From: Chloroflexota bacterium
GTDB taxonomy: Bacteria; Chloroflexota; Anaerolineae; B4-G1; DUEL01
Reading direction: 5' to 3'
Assembly: GCA_014874475.1 (NCBI GenBank)
Contig: JADBJJ010000021.1
Location: forward strand, 1 to 47,788
DNA length: 47,788 nt
The notes below the pieces were generated by a model, which saw only the letters and a program-made list of their open reading frames with translations, did not search any database and was not told the DNA's origin. Every line of letters begins with the position of its first letter. The first letter of the stretch is position 1. This document shows, one piece after another, positions 45,045 to 47,788 of the stretch. The position numbers and the translations under genes were made by a program.

Positions 45045-46097
45045 TCACGGCAGGGGGAGTTCAAAAAGAGCGCGGGTACCCCGGCCAGGAGTACTTTCTA
45101 TTTGAAACCGTCCTCCCAGTGTTTCCACTCGCTCCCGCAGGGTATCCAGCCCCATCCTTTCGGCCACCGCCCCTCCCCGGCCCAATTCGCTCATCTCAAA
45201 GCCACTGCCATCGTCCTCTACGGAAACCAGAATCCGGTCCTCTCCGATGTCCACATTGACCTGGGCGCGAGGGGCGGAGGAGACCTCCCGGGCATTGGTC
45301 AGCAGTTCCTGGATGACCCGGAAGACAGTCACTTCCTTATAAGGGGCGAACCGGCGCTCCCGTCCGGTAATCGTCAAGTTCACCCGGAACCCATCGCCTC
45401 CGCCGGCGTCTTCCACGTATCGCCGTAAGGTCGGAACCAGTCCCAGGTCGTCCAGCATCATTGGACGGAGGTTGGAGATGAAAGTCCTCACCCGCTGGAA
45501 AGTCCCCACCACCGTCGCCTTCAGGTTGGCCAGTTCCGCGCGGGCCTGGTCTGGATTGGTTTCAAATAACCGTTCGCAGATTTCTGCCTGGAGGACCAGG
45601 TTGGTCAGTGCCTGGGCAGGGCCGTCGTGCATCTGGCGGGCCAGAATCTGGCGTTCTCGTTCTTGAGCCTCAATTGCCCGCACCACGGCAGGGGTTGCCT
45701 CTGCGAGGGGTTGTGCCTGTTCCTGGGGGATCATCCCTTCCTGGCAGGATTCCAGGATGCGTTGCAGCAAACGAGCGTACCGCTGAAGGTGACGCTGGTC
45801 AGATTGGAGTTTTTCCAACTGCCCGCGCATGGTGAACAGGCGCTGTTGGGTCTCCACCAGTGCCTGGTACGCTTCGCGGATGTCCTGGCGGGGAATGGTG
45901 TCAAAGTGGGCCTCTACCTGCTGGAGATGATTGGCGGCCTGCGTGCTGCGCTGAGCCAGACGGTCTACTTCGCTGGCTATCTGCTGAATCAGCATATCCA
46001 CTTCTTTCAGTTCAGCCTGAATCTGGATGTGCTCTTTCCGGCACTCTTCCAGAAAGGCGAGCATGGGATTGGCGGTTGGAGCAGGCGCTGGTGGCAT
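45045..46097 (-). CDS. DegS/NarX-type histidine kinase, cytoplasmic
   Basis: The product is 350 aa from ATG 46097 (GAGGAG in front); a GTG four codons earlier overlaps the previous stop. The N-terminal 145 residues are a long coiled coil without transmembrane segments, as in DegS. The HisKA_3 motif holds His157 in LARQMHDGPAQALTNLVLQA. The ATPase domain has ELLTNAREVSS, VEDDGSGF and a short G2 region. It probably senses a cytoplasmic signal. It lies between the pyrimidine phosphorylase and OmpR-type genes. Confidence 0.9.
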   Translation of the reverse strand: MPPAPAPTANPMLAFLEECRKEHIQIQAELKEVDMLIQQIASEVDRLAQRSTQAANHLQQVEAHFDTIPRQDIREAYQALVETQQRLFTMRGQLEKLQSDQRHLQRYARLLQRILESCQEGMIPQEQAQPLAEATPAVVRAIEAQERERQILARQMHDGPAQALTNLVLQAEICERLFETNPDQARAELANLKATVVGTFQRVRTFISNLRPMMLDDLGLVPTLRRYVEDAGGGDGFRVNLTITGRERRFAPYKEVTVFRVIQELLTNAREVSSAPRAQVNVDIGEDRILVSVEDDGSGFEMSELGRGGAVAERMGLDTLRERVETLGGRFQIESTPGRGTRALFELPLP

Positions 46098-46105
46098 CTC
46101 ACTCC

Positions 46106-47416
46106 TCACTGCTGCGGGATTTTCTTATAGAACAGCGGCAACGATGGCACAGATTCCGGTCCTATGGTGTGGGCTTTCAGGAGACGGGTTCTGGCCTGTT
46201 CCAGCCGGGCCCGGTCGGTGGCATAGACCGTATATAGGGGAGTCCCCTTCTGGACCCAGTCGCCGACTTTGTAATGGACGATGATCCCGACGGAGTGGTC
46301 TATCGGGTCTTCTTTCTTCTCCCGCCCTCCACCCAGGTCCACCACGGCCAACCCGATCTGCGCGGCATCCACTTTCTGGAGGTAGCCACTGGTCGGGGCA
46401 GGAATGGGTTCAATGATAGGGGCACGGGGCAACCGGTCCGGTTCATCCACAAAGCGGACATCTCCACCCTGGGCGGCAACCAGGGCACGGAATTTGCGCC
46501 ACGCACTGCCGTCAGCGATGGTCTGGGCGGCCAATTCCACTCCTTCGCTGGAGTCAGCAACCCGACCAGCCAGCGCCAGCATCTCCGCCGCGACGACCAG
46601 GCAGTGCTCCCGCAGGTCTGGTGGTCCATTCTCGTGGAGCACGTTGATGGCTTCCTGAACCTCTAAGGCGTTTCCTACGGCCCAACCCAGGGGCTGGTTC
46701 ATATCGGAGACGAGCGCGCCGACCCGACGGCCCAGTTCCCGTCCCAGGCGGACCATTGCCTCAGCCAGATGGCCGGCTTCGTCCACGGTCTTCATAAACG
46801 CGCCGCTGCCGACTTTCACATCCAGCAGAATAGCCGTTGCGCCGCCGGCCAGTTTCTTGCTCATGATAGAACTGACAATCAGTGGGAGCGAGGAGACGGT
46901 GCCGGTGGCGTCTCGCAGCGCGTAGAGTTTCCGGTCGGCAGGGGCCAGACTTTCCGATTGTCCGGTGATGACAATGCCAATGCGGGCCAGTTGGGCTTTG
47001 AATTGCTGGGGGGAGAGGTCGGTGCGGAAACCAGGGATGGACTCCAGTTTGTCCACTGTGCCGCCGGTGAAGCCTAAGCCGCGCCCGGTCATCTTGCCCA
47101 CGGGAACCCCGCAGGCGGCGACAATCGGAGCCACCACCAGGGTGACTTTATCCCCGATGCCACCACTGGAGTGCTTATCGGCGACCACAGGGGCAACGTC
47201 GCTTAAATCCAGGATGTCCCCGGACCGGGCCATCGCCAGAGTCAGGTCGCGGGTCTCCCGTTCGCTCATCCCGCGCAGATAGACCGCCATCAGCCAGGCA
47301 GCCGCTTGGTAGTCGGGGATGTCCCCCCGGGTGTAGCCCTGGATGAAGAAATCTATCTCCTCAGCGGTCAGTTCATACCCATCCCGCTTCTTTTCAATGA
47401 TGTCTATGACTCGCAT
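46106..47416 (-). CDS. Pyrimidine-nucleoside (thymidine) phosphorylase
   Basis: The product is 436 aa. It splits thymidine, uridine or deoxyuridine with phosphate. KHSSGGIGDKVTL binds phosphate, and GRGLGFTGGTVDKLESIPG is the family signature with Phe in place of the usual His. The KVGSGAFMK loop and a C-terminal barrel-sandwich domain are present. The length fits both DeoA and Pdp, so no symbol is chosen. GGGGAGGGTAA precedes ATG 47416. First gene of a unit with the kinase and the regulator. Complements tdk in pyrimidine salvage. Confidence 0.92.
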   Translation of the reverse strand: MRVIDIIEKKRDGYELTAEEIDFFIQGYTRGDIPDYQAAAWLMAVYLRGMSERETRDLTLAMARSGDILDLSDVAPVVADKHSSGGIGDKVTLVVAPIVAACGVPVGKMTGRGLGFTGGTVDKLESIPGFRTDLSPQQFKAQLARIGIVITGQSESLAPADRKLYALRDATGTVSSLPLIVSSIMSKKLAGGATAILLDVKVGSGAFMKTVDEAGHLAEAMVRLGRELGRRVGALVSDMNQPLGWAVGNALEVQEAINVLHENGPPDLREHCLVVAAEMLALAGRVADSSEGVELAAQTIADGSAWRKFRALVAAQGGDVRFVDEPDRLPRAPIIEPIPAPTSGYLQKVDAAQIGLAVVDLGGGREKKEDPIDHSVGIIVHYKVGDWVQKGTPLYTVYATDRARLEQARTRLLKAHTIGPESVPSLPLFYKKIPQQ

Positions 47417-47584
47417 TTACCCTCCCCGCTGCCCCCTGTCCATATTGTTCCTGTCGGCGGTTGTTTTGCATGGCGCCCTATAAGTAATATCGTTGGCGAG
47501 GGCCTAAATCCCGCGCCGGAAACAAGGCGACTCATGGGGGCAGATCGTTTCCTGAGCGCCGGCAAGGTGTAGATTCTGTAAAGA

Positions 47585-47612
47585 ATTTTAATACCAGGCG
47601 GGAAAATGTCAA
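47585..47612 (-). promoter_or_regulatory. Promoter of the phosphorylase-kinase-regulator unit
   Basis: TTGACA (47607-47612) and TAAAAT (47585-47590) on the minus strand have a 16-base spacer, about 170 bases before ATG 47416. The leader shows no recognised riboswitch. Confidence 0.65.
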
Positions 47613-47651
47613 CTGAATGATTTCCAGGCGTTGGACACGAGTGGGGTAGTG

Positions 47652-47682
47652 CTCCATCAAGGGTGATCATTGGACTTCGCAG
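47652..47682 (+). repeat. IS630-end-like sequence
   Basis: This 31-base segment matches the IS630 end at 165-195 (opposite strand) at 26 of 31 positions. A TA at 47647-47648 lies just outside. No transposase start follows within the remaining 100 bases, so it is a solo end, a MITE or a partial copy. The segment 47687-47713 beside it matches 3826-3852. The rest of 47613-47788 holds no gene. Confidence 0.55.
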
Positions 47683-47745
47683 TTTGGGTCGTCTCCCCAT
47701 AGAGGGTTGCTGAATTCTCCGGACGCACTGCCCCGGAAAAAGAAG

Positions 47746-47774
47746 GTGCCAGGCACGGGAAGCATGCCTGGCAC
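47746..47774. repeat. CCAGG-family palindrome at window end
   Basis: GTGCCAGGCA and TGCCTGGCAC flank a 9-base loop. There is no T-run within view. It is the seventh copy of the family in the window. Confidence 0.65.
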
Positions 47775-47788
47775 ACTATGTTGCATCC

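Overview
The window is GC-rich bacterial chromosome. My best guess is the phylum Chloroflexota, near Anaerolineae or Thermoflexia. This rests on the mix of secreted proteins with Pro-Thr linkers, Rhs genes, a DUF2207/SPFH envelope operon and a free-standing Roadblock protein; no rRNA is present to confirm it. Promoters look like ordinary sigma-70 sites (TTGACA/TATAAT, 16-17 bp spacers), and several genes start with GTG or TTG after a strong GGAGG.

Layout. (1) 1-3.85 kb is an accessory island on the minus strand: the 5' end of an IS630-type transposase, a 3' rhs fragment cut by that element, a small membrane-anchored protein, and a decayed rhs gene with a metallopeptidase-like tip. (2) 3.9-8.6 kb holds a LysM membrane protein, a PH-domain membrane protein, ornithine carbamoyltransferase and a GT2 glycosyltransferase. 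(3) 8.8-13.7 kb holds an envelope operon: DUF2207, a winged-helix/zinc-ribbon membrane protein, a coiled-coil protein and an SPFH protein, followed by a ceramidase-like membrane protein. Its content resembles the Bacillus ydjGHI anchor complex. (4) 13.8-19.2 kb holds tRNA-Pro(CGG), then on the minus strand a phosphonate-type ABC importer (phnD, phnC and one protein carrying two fused PhnE permeases) and a lipoprotein. (5) 19.3-29.4 kb holds metG and an M24 peptidase on the minus strand, then on the plus strand a Mut7-C protein, a Roadblock protein, pyrG, a nitrilase-fold protein lacking its catalytic Cys, a PstS-like lipoprotein, a PT-linker protein and a GH1 beta-glucosidase. (6) 29.4-35.8 kb holds an O-antigen-ligase-like protein, two small plus-strand genes, two Hsp20 genes, hpt, tdk and the rplU-rpmA-rpmE operon. 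(7) 36-40.6 kb, on the plus strand, holds a NarL-type regulator, a RACo-like ferredoxin/ASKHA protein, a long-form NfeD protease and a HAD phosphatase. (8) 40.6-47.4 kb, on the minus strand, holds glnA, aspS, a 26-codon ORF in an attenuator-like leader, an OmpR-type regulator, a DegS-type kinase and a pyrimidine-nucleoside phosphorylase. IS630-end-like sequence returns at 47.65 kb.

Most genes are housekeeping. The most unusual parts are the decayed rhs/IS island, the double PhnE protein with extracytoplasmic beta domains, a family of at least seven short palindromes (GCCAGGCA-loop-TGCCTGGC and variants) used at gene ends and once inside a reading frame, the Cys-less nitrilase homologue, an L31 with a helix-hairpin-helix-like tail, and the four-segment attenuator-like leader upstream of aspS.
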